This document shows positions 43,561 to 54,705 of a DNA stretch of 64,000 nucleotides, one piece after another. Under the pieces are notes generated by a model. That model was given only the letters and a program-made list of their open reading frames with translations. It was not told the origin of the DNA and did no database searches. A program made the translations under genes and the position numbers. This stretch comes from Gnetum montanum. Its lineage: Eukaryota; Streptophyta; Gnetopsida; Gnetales; Gnetaceae. The first letter of the stretch is position 1; each line of letters opens with the position of its first letter. The DNA lies in contig MNCI01011147.1 of NCBI GenBank assembly GCA_015680685.1, positions 1 through 64,000 on the forward strand, in the 5' to 3' direction.

Positions 43561-44989
43561 TTAGTGTATATTTTCTCTCTCTTATTTACAAGTCACTAGA
43601 GATAGGTGAAGTAAGAAGATTTTTTGGTATTTATTGTTGATTTACATTTCATACTTATGTTATTTTTGTTAAAGATTTGGTGTATTCTAGCAAGCTTAAA
43701 ATGTTGGTTGATGCCTATATTTAGCAATACTATTATTACATATATACAACATCATAGTATACAACACTACCTATGGTGTTTTGTCTTATATGACTTAAAG
43801 TTTAAAGTTAATTATGGATAATTATATTTCTTAACTAATGTTAACTATTTTTTTTGTCTATTCACTACATGAGGGTTTCACTATGTCTATATAAGTGTTT
43901 ATTCTAGTTTTGAATATACATAATATAATAATAACACAATAATGAAGACAATTTGTTTAATAGTATTTTTATTTGCAACATTTCTTGTTTATATCTTAGA
44001 TATAATGCATGTAATAGTGTGCACTATATAATAGTCATGATGTATGTTTATCTTAACTTTAATAGTCATCAAACTACTTTTAATGTCCTAGACCTAGTAA
44101 GCTAAACATCATAAACTTAATACGGTATTAGAGAAAGGTTTTGATGATTTTATTAATTATTATCATGGGCCTTTTACAGTGTGGTGATAGTTAGGTTTTT
44201 TTAATAAGAATAAAAGTATAAAAATCAATCATAAATTTCATGTTCCTCATGTATAAACAAATCAAAAAATTATAAAGAGAGATTGTTTCATCAAGTAGTC
44301 TTTATTTACTAGTCTATTAAGTTCTAAATTAGCATACTTCTTTCAAGTTTCATTGGTAAGTATTTAAGTTGTGATCTGTAGTTGAAATATCAAATTTTTT
44401 TTGTAATAATGCAAAAATAAAAAGATGTTTGGTGATTCTATTAATTACTTGTTGAGTTAGTTTGAATTTTAGATTTTGAAAATTAGTTTTGAGGTAGGAA
44501 AACCATGTGAAATATTTTGATTTAAATTGAAGTTATTTCTCATTTAAGTTCTAAATTCAAAAATCCTAGTTTTTTAGTTACAGGCAAACTATTTATTGAA
44601 ATGACTCATGGTAGTAGATGCTATGGATAGGAATTGGGCTTATCAAATAAGAAGTATAACCAATACACCTTGTTGTTAACATCATTTAAGCACATGTAGA
44701 ATGCACACCTTAATAGTCAACATAACTAGCATCACAACCTAGAACTCATCAGGGAAATTCCCATGGTCAAGCTTATAGTTCAAAGGTGAGCATCAAAAAG
44801 ATGAAAATGCATTTTGAAATGGATGCACATTATGAGGCAATGTAAAAAAAGATAAGAAGTTTTTACTTCTATCTAAAGAAGAGCATTTTAGATATATGTC
44901 TCCCAAGGTTAGTATTTAGTATCATTACTATGATTTGACATTGACCAAAAAGTTGGAAAAGCAAGGTCATAGTATGGAATTTAAATGAT
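43561..44989. other. AT-rich stretch without recognised features
   Basis: I see no coding domain, LTR termini or tandem array here. The first part could be 3' sequence of the gene-like locus; the last 250 bases may be an undetected outer part of the CHR-1 LTR. Confidence 0.4.
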
Positions 44990-45980
44990 TTGGAGGTTTG
45001 ATAGAGGGGCACATCTTATAATTTCCTTTTCTATTCTCTAAGAAGAATGTTTGTAGGTTTTGGGAGATGGGAAGATATCTTAGAGGTCAAGGAGACATCT
45101 TGGCTAAGAACTAGGATGAAATAGGAAATATCCCACATGTTTGGGAGATATCTTTATCAAGAGTTATCTTTTAACAGGAGGCCTCTCACATGTGCAAGAG
45201 ACATCTCAACTAAGAAGGAGACATCTTAGCTTAATTGGAAACATCTTAGGTGAAATGTTCCAGATTTCATGAGATGTCTTAAGGGAGATGTTCCAATTTA
45301 GAAGGAGACATCTCATGCCTAAAGGAGACATGTTTGACTCTTAGGAGATTTCTCTACCAAATGATGGGATTTTGTATAATATTTTTGAATAAAGCTAGAG
45401 ATGACTTATACAACCATAGAAACTTCCAAGTTAGTAGTTCTAAATTAGAAAATAGGCAAACAAGAGGAGAAAAAGATGAAAAAAATGAAAGATCTTCAAT
45501 TTGAGCCTTAGAAAAGATTTGTAAATTTCTAATTTTGATTTCTGGTAAATGTTGGTGTTATTTTATGTTTGAGATCATCATGAGTGGATGAGGTTGGGAA
45601 AAGTTAAATGAGAGCATATTGAGTGAGTGCATGATTATGGTTACAACTAAAGGTCAATTGTGTTTGTGCTTAGCCTCTCTATTCTTGTGTTCTTACTTGT
45701 GAGTTATCATTTGATTCTTGAGTGATGGAAGAGGCTCTCATATAGTTGTGCCTTAAACTGAGAATAATCATTATATGGTTGTGTAACCTCATGATTTGTA
45801 ATATCATTTGATTGTGTGAGTGATTGATATATGTGTTTGTGAAACCACTGTTTTAATCTTCTTATATTTAATTAAAGATACCTAGTTTTCTTATTTTCTA
45901 GCATATTGGAGTATTTTTCATAATATCTTGATTTAGTAAAATTGAAATTTAATTTATATTGTAGTGAACTTACTACAACA
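44990..45980 (+). repeat. CHR-1 5' LTR
   Basis: Aligned by eye with 62590-63283. Shared phrases include 'aggtcaaggagacatctt', 'ctaagaactaggatgaaa' and 'ccacatgtttggg'. It ends TACTACAACA before the primer site. The segment 45065-45350 holds about nine near-copies of GGAGACATCTTRG/GAGATGTCTT. The left edge is uncertain. Confidence 0.7.
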
Positions 45981-45984
45981 TTAT

Positions 45985-45996
45985 TAGTATTAGAGT
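45985..45996 (+). promoter_or_regulatory. CHR-1 primer-binding site (tRNA-iMet type)
   Basis: TAGTATTAGAGT differs from TGGTATCAGAGC by three transitions only (9 of 12). It lies four bases after the LTR end. Confidence 0.65.
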
Positions 45997-46079
45997 GTTA
46001 GGTTGATTATTTCTTGGAAATTGGTTATGGATATTTGTTGTTTTTAGGTGAAACATAAGAAGAAATAGATTCAAACTAT

Positions 46080-47225
46080 GAACAAGGACATGGAGAGCAT
46101 GAAGTTTGCCTTTCAACTAATGGTTGCTTAATTGGATGAGATCAATGCCAAGATGGACAAGAATGTAGATCCAACCATATTTAGATGTGTGAAGATAATG
46201 GGCATTTACATTTGCATGGTGATGAAGAAGTTTCTTGAGCATGTGGAGGAGGAGTAGATGATAATGAAGGATAATCTAGTTATGAGAGTGTAGGAACCCA
46301 TCAGCTTAATATTTCAATGTGAGAAAATGTAGTTTCTCATGTTATAATTCCAAGAGCATCATTAATGTTCACTACTTATGAAAAGATTGATTTAGAAGCT
46401 AAATGAAGGTTTGCTACAACATTTAGATTTTTTGCCAAATGTTTGTATGTAGAACTAAAGAATTGCAATGGTGTAGATGGGACTAATGCTTTTTCAAGTT
46501 AGATGAAGGTGCTTGCCAACCATTTAGAGTTGGAAGAGGTACCAAATTAATTAAGAGTAACTATTAGTGAATCCATATTAGAAGGTATGAATTCTCATTA
46601 GTGGGAAAAGGAGTCCCAAAGTAATGAAAGATTAAATGGTTAACCCATGAGAGATTTGAATTTGATGAAATACATGTTGAGGAGAAAATTTGAATAGTCT
46701 CATCAAAGGTAAGAGACCATTATAAGCTTAAAATTCCTAAGGTGATAAAGACATTAAGGAGTTTTACATCAAGTTTTGTGAAATATTCCATAAAGCTAGG
46801 ATGATCATGGAGGAGTATGAACATGTTTCAATATTTTTAAGAGGTCTCAAAATGATGTATCTGTAGGAGTGATTATTTTATGAGATAAAAAATCTTAATG
46901 AGGCTCATGATTTGATAGTTAAGGTAGAAACAAATTAAGTTTATTTGGGAGTAGGGTCAAAAAAGATTCCAAGGGAAATAACAAGGGATCCAAATTAGAG
47001 AAAGGATCCAAGTTCAAATATGAAGATAAGCATGACATTCATGACAAGAAGATAGAGAAGGATGATGAGAAGGATAGGGACAACAAAGACCAAGGCAAGT
47101 GAGCCAAGGGTTAAGACAACAACTCATCAAAGATTTAATGCTTCAAATGTGGAGAATAGAAACATAAGAAATTGGAATGTCTACTTCATAAGGTAGTCAA
47201 GGGTAAGGATGTGTAAACCATGGAA
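46080..47225 (+). pseudogene. gag: CHR-1 gag remnant
   Basis: Starts near 46078 with an ATG (MNKDMESMKFAFQLMVA). The capsid part near 46730-46900 reads KDIKEFYIKFCEIFHKARM and later FYEIKNLNEAHDLIVKVE. A zinc knuckle at 47139-47180 gives C-F-K-C-G-E-stop-K-H-K-K-L-E-C, the canonical CX2CX4HX4C with an in-frame TAG. Basic Lys/Asp-rich sequence precedes the knuckle. Confidence 0.75.
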
Positions 47226-47329
47226 GCAAAAGAGACATCCAAGCAAGCTCATCATATAGGTAATCCTAATGATTCCAAAATAAAGCAAGTTTTTGAATAA
47301 AATTCTTATGCATTCATGGGGAAAGTGAA

Positions 47330-47720
47330 TAGATGAGACAATCCTAATATAAAATTATTATTTTGGATTGGGGCTAGATGTTTTTTTAGTGGGGAATGGA
47401 TTTATATTTTAAATGATGGGGGAGCCCAACAAAATGTTATTTCATGTAGGATAGCTACTTTATTAGGTTTGGTAATTCATCCTTATACTAGACCTTAAAA
47501 GATACATTGGTTTTCTAGGGATTGCTCGCAAGAGGTAAGAGAGAAGTGTGTGTTGAAATTTAAAATTGGAAGTTTTTGTTATGTTGTGAAACATGGTGTA
47601 CTTCCAATTGATTATACCGATATAATTATTAATAGACCTTAGATTTTTAGCAATGATGCTCATTTTGATGGAGTAAGAAATGTATAAATTGTAACTCAAT
47701 TTAATAAAATCCATGAGTTA
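47330..47720 (+). pseudogene. pro: CHR-1 protease remnant
   Basis: Plus strand LDDGGAQQNVISCRIATLLG at 47410-47470, then HPYTRP, and a block with KFKIGSFCYVVKHGVLPIDY (47555-47615) and DAHFDGVRNV. The layout matches chromovirus proteases, whose active site is followed by 'NVIS...LGL..HPHP'. The first residues of the active-site triad are altered. Confidence 0.65.
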
Positions 47721-47929
47721 ATTCTTATGATGGTTGAATAAGTGAGGTAGTGATGCTCACCGAATGATTTTTTAATCCTTCTAGGATAAAGGAAATACAT
47801 TAAGGAACATGATGAGACTAGTTTTGGTTCTGTTATTATATAAATAGTTACTTCTAGCCATGATGATGTGTAGTTAGAACTTCCAATAGGTGTGCTAGGC
47901 TTGAAGGAGCAATTTTCCAAGGTGTTGAA

Positions 47930-48520
47930 GGGGAATTAGATGGGTTTTCAATGAGAAATTCATAGCATTTGATTTTATTCTTATTGCTACCATTCCAAAT
48001 CATAGAGCATACTGAATGGCATTGAATCAGTGGAAAGAATTGCAAAGGTAAGTAGAGGAGTTACTTGCAAATGGCTTCGTGAGGGAATTCATTTCATATG
48101 TTGCAATACTAGTAGTACTTTTGCCAAAGAAGGACAATGATAAATGAAGGATATGCTTTGATCCTAGGATAATGAATAGGATAATAGTACAATATATGTT
48201 TCCTATTCTAATGATGGATGATATCCTTGTTGTTCTTACTAATGTGAAGGCTTTTAGCAAAATTGATTTGAAGAATGGTTATTATCTAATTAAGATTAGA
48301 TTTGCTGATTCATGGAAGATGGATTTCAAAATACTAGATGATTTATTTGAGTGGTTGGTAATGCCATTTGGCCTTTCAAATGCACTTGGTATGTTCATGA
48401 GGTTGATGCATGATGTACTGAAGGACTTGTTTGGTAAGTATTCCATTGTTCTTTTTGATGATATTTTGGTACATAGCTCTAGCAAAAAGGAATAGCTAGA
48501 TTACTAGAAGAGCGTATCAT
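47930..48520 (+). pseudogene. rt: CHR-1 reverse transcriptase remnant
   Basis: Plus strand, open from 48172 to 48495: MFPILMMDDILVVL, FSKIDLKNGYYLIKIRFADS, FEWLVMPFGLSNALGMFMRL and FGKYSIVLFDDILVHS, which holds the catalytic DD (FFDD/YFDD-like, here L-F-D-D). The upstream part (47990-48170) reads VEELLANGF and LLPKKDND with stops. It is typical of plant chromovirus-type RT and clearly different from the GYP and TAT-1 RTs. Confidence 0.85.
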
Positions 48521-48699
48521 TAACTAAGGAAGCATGATAATATATAGAAAATCTATTTCTTCAAGCAACAAATAACATACTTAGGGCACATGATTTCTAA
48601 CAACCAAATTTGAATGAAAGCTAGAAAAGTAAGGGCTATTAGAGATTGGTCAAATCCTAAGAATGTTGTGGAAGTTTTTATTGGAGGTTCATGAAACAT

Positions 48700-49198
48700 T
48701 TTGATGATATTTATTTATCTATGTTTGCTGTGAAGAAAAAAAAATAAAGATTTTAGGTGGGGTGAAGAAACTCAAAGGATCTTTGACTTGCTAAAAGAAA
48801 AACTACCTAGTGAGGTAATGCTTGTAATTCCATATTTTTAGAAGCTTTTTTAGGTAAAGGTGGATGTAAGTGAACTTGTCATTGAAGGGTTACTTTCATA
48901 AGAATGTAGTTCTGTTGCTTTTTTCTCTAAAAAATTAAATGATTCAAGGAAAAACTATACTGTACATAGAAGTATTTGTATCTTATACTTAAAGCAATTA
49001 AGCATTAAAGACATTAGTTGTTATCCAAGAAGTTCACTTTGATGATGGACCAAAAAGCACTCTAGTTTCTAAATTCTTGAAATAATTTGAGTATTAAACA
49101 CATGAAGTGAGTTGCTCAATTATAAGAGTTTGATTTTATGCTCAAGCACAAAAGTGGAAAAGCCAATGTGGTGGCTAATGAATTATCTAGGATTCATA
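48700..49198 (+). pseudogene. rh: CHR-1 RNase H remnant
   Basis: Near the end the plus strand reads YEFDFMLKHKSGKANVVANE then LSRIHIK (about 49120-49190), the standard end of chromovirus RNase H. Earlier parts are heavily broken. The frame stops where the COP-2 LTR begins. Confidence 0.7.
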
Positions 49199-50267
49199 TT
49201 AAGGACCAAGAACCTAGAAGGAGGTATGAGTAAGTTCCTCAAATCATAAGCACTACTTGTTATACAAAACACAAGAATTACATGGTTCCTCAACTTGGGT
49301 ACTCCACACTTGAAGGGTAGATTCCTTGCACACCTCTGGACTTTGTTTCTTCCAAAATGTGGTTTAGAGGACACCACAACCCTTAAAAATTTTAAGGTAT
49401 ACTATGGAGAGTTTCATCATTGTGATAACTCTCAATCCCACAAGGTCCAAACAAGCTCAAGAGTGCTTTAAGGAATCCCACAACCTATAAAAAATAGAGC
49501 TTCGCTCTGAAGGTTTTTTTGACAAAACAAAATAACTTAATCATGTAGGATCCCAACAAGCTCTATAAGGATGCCTTCTATCAAGAAGCACATAAATCCC
49601 TCAAGATAGAAAAAAAAATAAAAAGAATCATAAGAAGAGAGTGTAACTCAAGTTACAAATTCGTTGCACAATGAAGTACAAATCTAACAAATGATGTGAT
49701 AATTCAAGTACACAAGTACAACAACATAAGATAGACAATGATAGCTTTGATTTTTACAATGTTTGCACAATACCCAAGAGTTTGAAGTCTTCTTATAGCC
49801 TCAAATTTTTCAAAAAAATTTTGGAATTCATGCAACAACTATTCGATGGCTAGTGTAGATGTCTCCTTTGAGATTGGGATGTCTCTCTAAATTCACCTTC
49901 AACTCTAGGGAGACATCTTCTTTTAGAATGCAATGTATTTGGGAAGATGTTTCTTTTCAAAGGAGACATCTTCTATTTTTAGAAAATGTCTTCCTATGGT
50001 AAATTTCACATTTTCCAAGATGTCTTCTATTCTTTGGAAATGTCTTCTCAATTTTTGAGTTCTGATTCGTGAGGCTTTCTCTTGTTGATTTAGCTTGTAG
50101 TCTTCATACTTGTCCATGCTCTCATTTTACTTATGAAGTCTTTTGCTTTGATACCCATGCTTCCTTGAGTCCTTGTCCATGATGTGGAGTTCTTATTCTT
50201 GTCCTAAAAATACAACATTTACAACAAACATCCTTTGTTGTCCATTTTCCTCAAGGTTTTAACATAC
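49199..50267 (-). repeat. COP-2 3' LTR (main part)
   Basis: Related to the COP-1 LTRs: 'cctcaacttgggtactccacactt', 'ggatcccaacaagctc', 'gcttcctt...gtccttgtccatg'. The terminal ten bases resume after GYP-4 at 57399-57408 (CAAAAGGTCA). The segment 49855-50050 contains about eight near-copies of the AGATGTCT/AGACATCT motif. Confidence 0.8.
50263..50267. repeat. Target-site duplication CATAC (left copy, GYP-4)
   Basis: CATAC precedes TGATGAG at 50268, and an identical CATAC follows CTCATCA at 57394-57398. This defines the GYP-4 ends. Confidence 0.9.
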
Positions 50268-51234
50268 TGATGAGACGTGATTCACATGAGCCGCGATATC
50301 GCATCCCATGCAATATCGCGTTGTTCCCTACGATGTCGCGTACGTGATATTGCGGTCCACCGTAAAATCTATAAATAAGAGGCAGCACTCTCCTTATTTC
50401 CAATCTTAGGCTTAAAGTAGGGAAACTCTGGTAGTTTGATCACTCTAGAGATGAAATATTTTCCATGTGCCCGTAGTAGGAGTCCACAAGTGAACGGATC
50501 TTTATTCGAGAAGCTTTGTACCTGAACGCAAGTTGTGTACGGAAATAAAAACGAGCTTTGTGGATAAACCTTTTAGTGCATGGAATAGGATTTTATTACA
50601 TGTTATTTCTTACCTATTATTTATTACCTGCATTAGCGCAGCATGAGTACGACTTGATTACGAGCATTGACGAATGTGTACGGCTAATCAAGGAATCGGC
50701 TGCTCATCACATTTAGATTCTCTCACCCTTATCTCCTAGAATGCGGGATAAGTACAACTTGGTTACGAGCATTCAAGGATGTGTACGGATAGCCAAGGAA
50801 TGGATGCTTATCACATTTAGGCTAGTTAAGTGCCTCAGTACAACCACTTCAAGCACGTGCATTACGTGTGGTGATCCTAGTAACGATTAGCATTTGGTAG
50901 CCACAATTGCATAGTTCAGGGTGTGTACGGTAAGTGGAAACAGATGCTGATGCTAGTTAATTTAGACTTAGCCCTTAGTTAGAGTTAGTTATCTTTCTCA
51001 ACCCTTGACTTAATAGCATAGGAGAAAAATAGATAAAAGACTATAAAAATCATATACCTCGGACTTACTTAACCATACACCGTGACAACTATAAGTAAGT
51101 ATGGGAAGACAACGAATGATTAACCCCAAGTGTTCCATGGGATATGTAGGCATTTAGTCTATGGAGTTCGACTGGATCGTGTGTGCTACGCTCGTTTTGT
51201 ATGGTTGAGTGTAGGGGTAACTCGCCACTCATCA
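50268..51234 (+). repeat. GYP-4 5' LTR
   Basis: 967 bp, TGATGAG...CTCATCA. U3 (50290-50357) contains three to four imperfect CGATATCG/GCGTACG palindromes. A TATA box, CTATAAATAAGAG, follows at 50369-50381. The last 153 bases differ from the 3' LTR at about 14 places by my count. This is the reference LTR for the family. Confidence 0.9.
50290..50381 (+). promoter_or_regulatory. GYP-4 LTR promoter: palindrome array and TATA box
   Basis: Units read GCGATATCGCATC, GCAATATCGCG, ACGATGTCGCG and GTGATATTGCGG, spaced about 15-25 bases. The array ends just upstream of the TATA box CTATAAATA. Related arrays lie at 56592-56672, 3370-3418 and 1-35. Confidence 0.6.
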
Positions 51235-51235
51235 T

Positions 51236-51253
51236 TGGCGTTGTTGCCGGGGA
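51236..51253 (+). promoter_or_regulatory. GYP-4 primer-binding site (tRNA-Asp type)
   Basis: TGGCGTTGTTGCCGGGGA; 16 of 18 match the complement of the plant tRNA-Asp 3' end. The two differences are both C to T. It starts two bases after the LTR. Confidence 0.9.
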
Positions 51254-51375
51254 CTAAGTGTTTGTGCGTTGAATAGAACATAAGGGATATCACTCACATC
51301 GTTGTTAGCCTTAATGAACCTTTAGGTTAATCAAGATAAAAATTTATATAACAGTGAATTAGCACACCGATAAAA

Positions 51376-53865
51376 ATGCCTTCTTCTCATAAGAGAAACT
51401 CACCACCTAAGGACCATACACGAGACAGTCGGCAACAGAAAAAACATAACCAAAATCAACCAAGTCCTAAACAATATAAGATGACATATAATCATCCCGA
51501 TGAGTATATTCCTAATTTTACTTTTATTCTCCATCAAGAAAAATAGCTGCGAAAGAGAGATTTGCAAGGTAACATTGTGTTACCCCCAGATCGATCAGTT
51601 TCTCACATGCTTTTCCATGCCTTGGCTCAGATTGGCATGCAAGAACTATTTGCTGAATATGTTGCGAAAGATTTTGACATGAGGGATTATTATCCCATAG
51701 ATGCCCAATGTATGAGGGACTTAAGGTAGGAGAGTCAACATACTTTTCTGAAGGGCAAAGCCCCGCATGACCTTAGCAAAATAGGAGATGAGGAACCCCT
51801 TATCATGGGTTCTTTAACAAATGATGTTTCCCCTCCTAACGATGGTGAGAAGGTTGGGTATCAGAACCTATGATCAACGATACATATCCCTAGTTCTGAT
51901 GCTTGTGAACACCAATTGTTCACAGAGGGAACAACCACTCATGCTAAGGATGAGCACTTAGATCGTCACCACGATCGGGGCTGTAGCAGCCGAAGAGAAG
52001 GAAAGAAACATCATCATGACGATGGTTCCCCTTCTTCTCCTTCATCCCATCACTCACCCTCTCCTTCCACATCTGGGCGTAGCCACCATGAACATAAAGG
52101 TGAGCATAAAAGTAAGAAGGACGAAAGACCTCGATGGGAAAGTCGAGAGAGAGGACAAGGGCAAGGATGTAGGGAGAGTAGGGAACAACGTAGACATCAC
52201 AGGAATCATGAAAGAGATGATCATGATGAGTCCCTACTCGCAACTTGAAGTATGCTTGACATAACAATGCAGTTAGGATTCCCACAAGGCATTTGAAAAA
52301 TAGTCGAATCAAACGATTAGACATGAACAATATCCCATAATTTGAAGGGGGATACAATGTAGATCTGCAAAATCATTTATAGGCATTCCATGATGCTTGT
52401 GCCTTGTAGAATATAGATAATGAGTGGCAAAAACTTAAGTTGTTCCCAAGGACACTCACCAAGAAAGCAGAGAGCTGGTATCAGTTCCTAGAACCAGAAA
52501 CCATCAGGAGGTGGAGTACGATGCTAGAACTGTTCAATGAAAAGTATCGAACGTACTCTAGAGTGTCCAACTTGCGTAAGCAAATCCAAGGCTGGAAGCA
52601 AGGTACATATGAACCCTTGGATACTGCCATGGCCTGCTACTACACATTATTACATCGTTGCCTGGGCTATGGGTATGCTTAGCAGGATCAACTTCACCAC
52701 ATCGTGGATGGGCTATGGCATGAAACTAGAAGAACCCTTGGAACTTATGCCCAAGGGAGACTCTCACAACTTAGAGCCCATGAAGTACATAGCTTGTTGG
52801 AGTAAGTAGCAAAAGAAGAGGGTGAGCTACGAAAAAGAGAAAGTGCGGAAGAGTATAACCATGATCCCTCCCTTCGAAAGAAGGGAGTGAAATTTTGTGA
52901 TGAAGAGGATGAGTCACCAATCGAAGAGTTGGTGAACCGGAAAACCTTGCCGATCCAAAAATTAACAACATAAATAGCGACTAAGGTAGATGACGTATGG
53001 AGTTCCTTAGACTCTAAAATTAAAACTGTCTTAAAAATTGTAGAAGAGTCTAAGGTTGAACAAAGTAGTAACAAAGGTAAGAAAAACTGAAGAGATTTAA
53101 GCCCTACACATAACAAGGGTAAGGGGAAGATCACTAACTTCGATGTGGCTGTGGACTCTGATACAGAAGATGATGGTGGATGTGAGATCTGCCACTATGA
53201 CCATCCTAAGGTATGTTTCTCCATCATCTCATATCTACAGGAGTCTGGGGTGTATGCGCTTAATCTAAGACTCAACCAACGACAAACACCCTGAAGGTTA
53301 CCTTATCCACAAGGTAACCCAAGGTAGTTCCACCAACCACTAACGTATTATTGAAGTGGAACTCCACCACATCCCATCAAATAGCATCAGCAGTGGCAAT
53401 ACCCATAGTCATGGGGGATGCCATCGTCGAAACATCAGTACCCTTACCGGTAGCCTGACCCTTATGGATATTATGTGCACTAGCCAATTTCTACAAGTGA
53501 CTCTATGAGTCACACAACCCCTAACCATCACTACAAAGTTTGGGAGTACTTCAGAAGAACTCCTTCTCCTCCGGGAGACACTCCATATCCACACCATCCT
53601 CCCAATCCATCCGCACCTCTTCCACCACAAGTAGTTCTCATAACACCTCCTGCTCCAAGAATGCAAGGGAAACTTCCTCCTCAACTGTAGCAACGTCACG
53701 CTGCGAGAGCTGTAAATATCCAACCTGCTACTAGTTTTGACAACTGTAAAAAGAGAAGACCCTACTTCAGAACCAAAAGCCCAGACAAACTCTCGCAACA
53801 ACAAGCGGTTGGGCCCATGTACACTCCTCCACCATATAACACTTTGGAGCACCCTTCAGTCCAAT
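51376..53865 (+). pseudogene. gag: GYP-4 gag
   Basis: Starts at ATG 51376 (MPSSHKRNSPPKD), supported by the same start in GYP-3. HPDEYIPNFTF follows, with a TAG soon after. A low-complexity His/Ser/Arg/Glu-rich region (51930-52245) includes HHHDDGSPSSPSSHHSPSPS. Capsid: LFPRTLTKKAESWYQFLEPE and HRCLGYGYA-stop-QDQLHHIVDG (52440-52720). The zinc knuckle C-E-I-C-H-Y-D-H-P-K-V-C is at about 53182-53217. A Pro/Tyr-rich tail follows (53505-53700). The frame is conserved across most stops, which are TAG or TGA; frame changes occur near 52250-52330. Confidence 0.85.
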
Positions 53866-53869
53866 AGAG

Positions 53870-54300
53870 CTTAATGCATATGGTTATGTTAACACATACC
53901 GTAACTAACTGGATTAAGGTAGGCCACCTTCCCAGGAAACTAACTGACCCTAGGAGTCCCTTAATCTACTTACAGATCGTCAAAAATGAATCACATAGGG
54001 CTCTTCTTAACTCAGGTTCTGGAGTTAACTTAATTTCACGAGAGATGTATCATGCCTGGAACCTACCCCAACTTAAGAAGAGCAACATTCAACTAGAGTT
54101 GACAGACCAGTCCATCACCATTCCCTTGGGATTGGTGGAGGACATCATTACCACTGTGTGTGGTTGGTCTTACCCAGCTAATTTTCTGGTGATTGAAGTG
54201 AACAACAACGAAGGGGACTTCCCAATTATAATGGGAGGGCATGGCTTAGTACAATAGACACATGCCTTAGGATCCATGATCTTTCCTTGGAAATTTCTAA
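53870..54300 (+). pseudogene. pro: GYP-4 aspartic protease
   Basis: The plus strand, open 53874-54257, encodes LLNSGSGVNLISREMYHAW, ELTDQSITIPLGLVEDIITT and EVNNNEGDFPIIMGGHGLVQ. This is the retropepsin fold order, with Asn in place of the catalytic Asp in D-S-G. The nearby continuation FPWKFLR marks its end. It lies in tandem with gag, no RT after it. Confidence 0.8.
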
Positions 54301-54705
54301 GATAAACATTTGTGGAAAGATCAAGAAGAGGAAAGTTCCATGCATCACATACAGTGATTCATCGGGTGATGACATGGAGGAATTGCCTCCGTGTAACAGG
54401 TGTGCCCTTGAAACTTTGCAACAAAGATGCCTGTATGTAGCAACCACACAAGAAGTAGTAGATACCCCATGGTTGACAACTACTATAAGGAGCAGACAAA
54501 TATGCATGAAACGAAATGAGGAGACAAACCATGCTAACAATGGAAGCATATATACATTGGAATATGAGCATCGCCAACTTCCACCCTTTAATCTAAGAAC
54601 ATCAATTGGAAGAAGTTGGGAACTTCTTAGAAATTCAAATAAACACTCATTATTTCAGATCTCTCTCTTACAACTCAGTCATGGGGGAGATGGCCACCTA
54701 TGCTA
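54301..54705 (+). pseudogene. GYP-4 post-protease linker ORF
   Basis: Open for about 139 codons (54287-54706), including CITYSDSSGDDMEELPP and a Cys/Gln-rich middle. A weakly similar linker follows the GYP-2 protease (11750-12170). It leads straight into the AGTCATGGGGG motif copy at 54677-54687. I do not recognise a domain. Confidence 0.45.

Noticed and set aside
51944-52357. 137-codon minus-strand ORF
   Set aside because: Antisense of the His/Ser/Arg-rich part of GYP-4 gag; low-complexity sequence produces long antisense frames.
53409-53852. 147-codon minus-strand ORF
   Set aside because: Antisense of the proline-rich gag tail of GYP-4.
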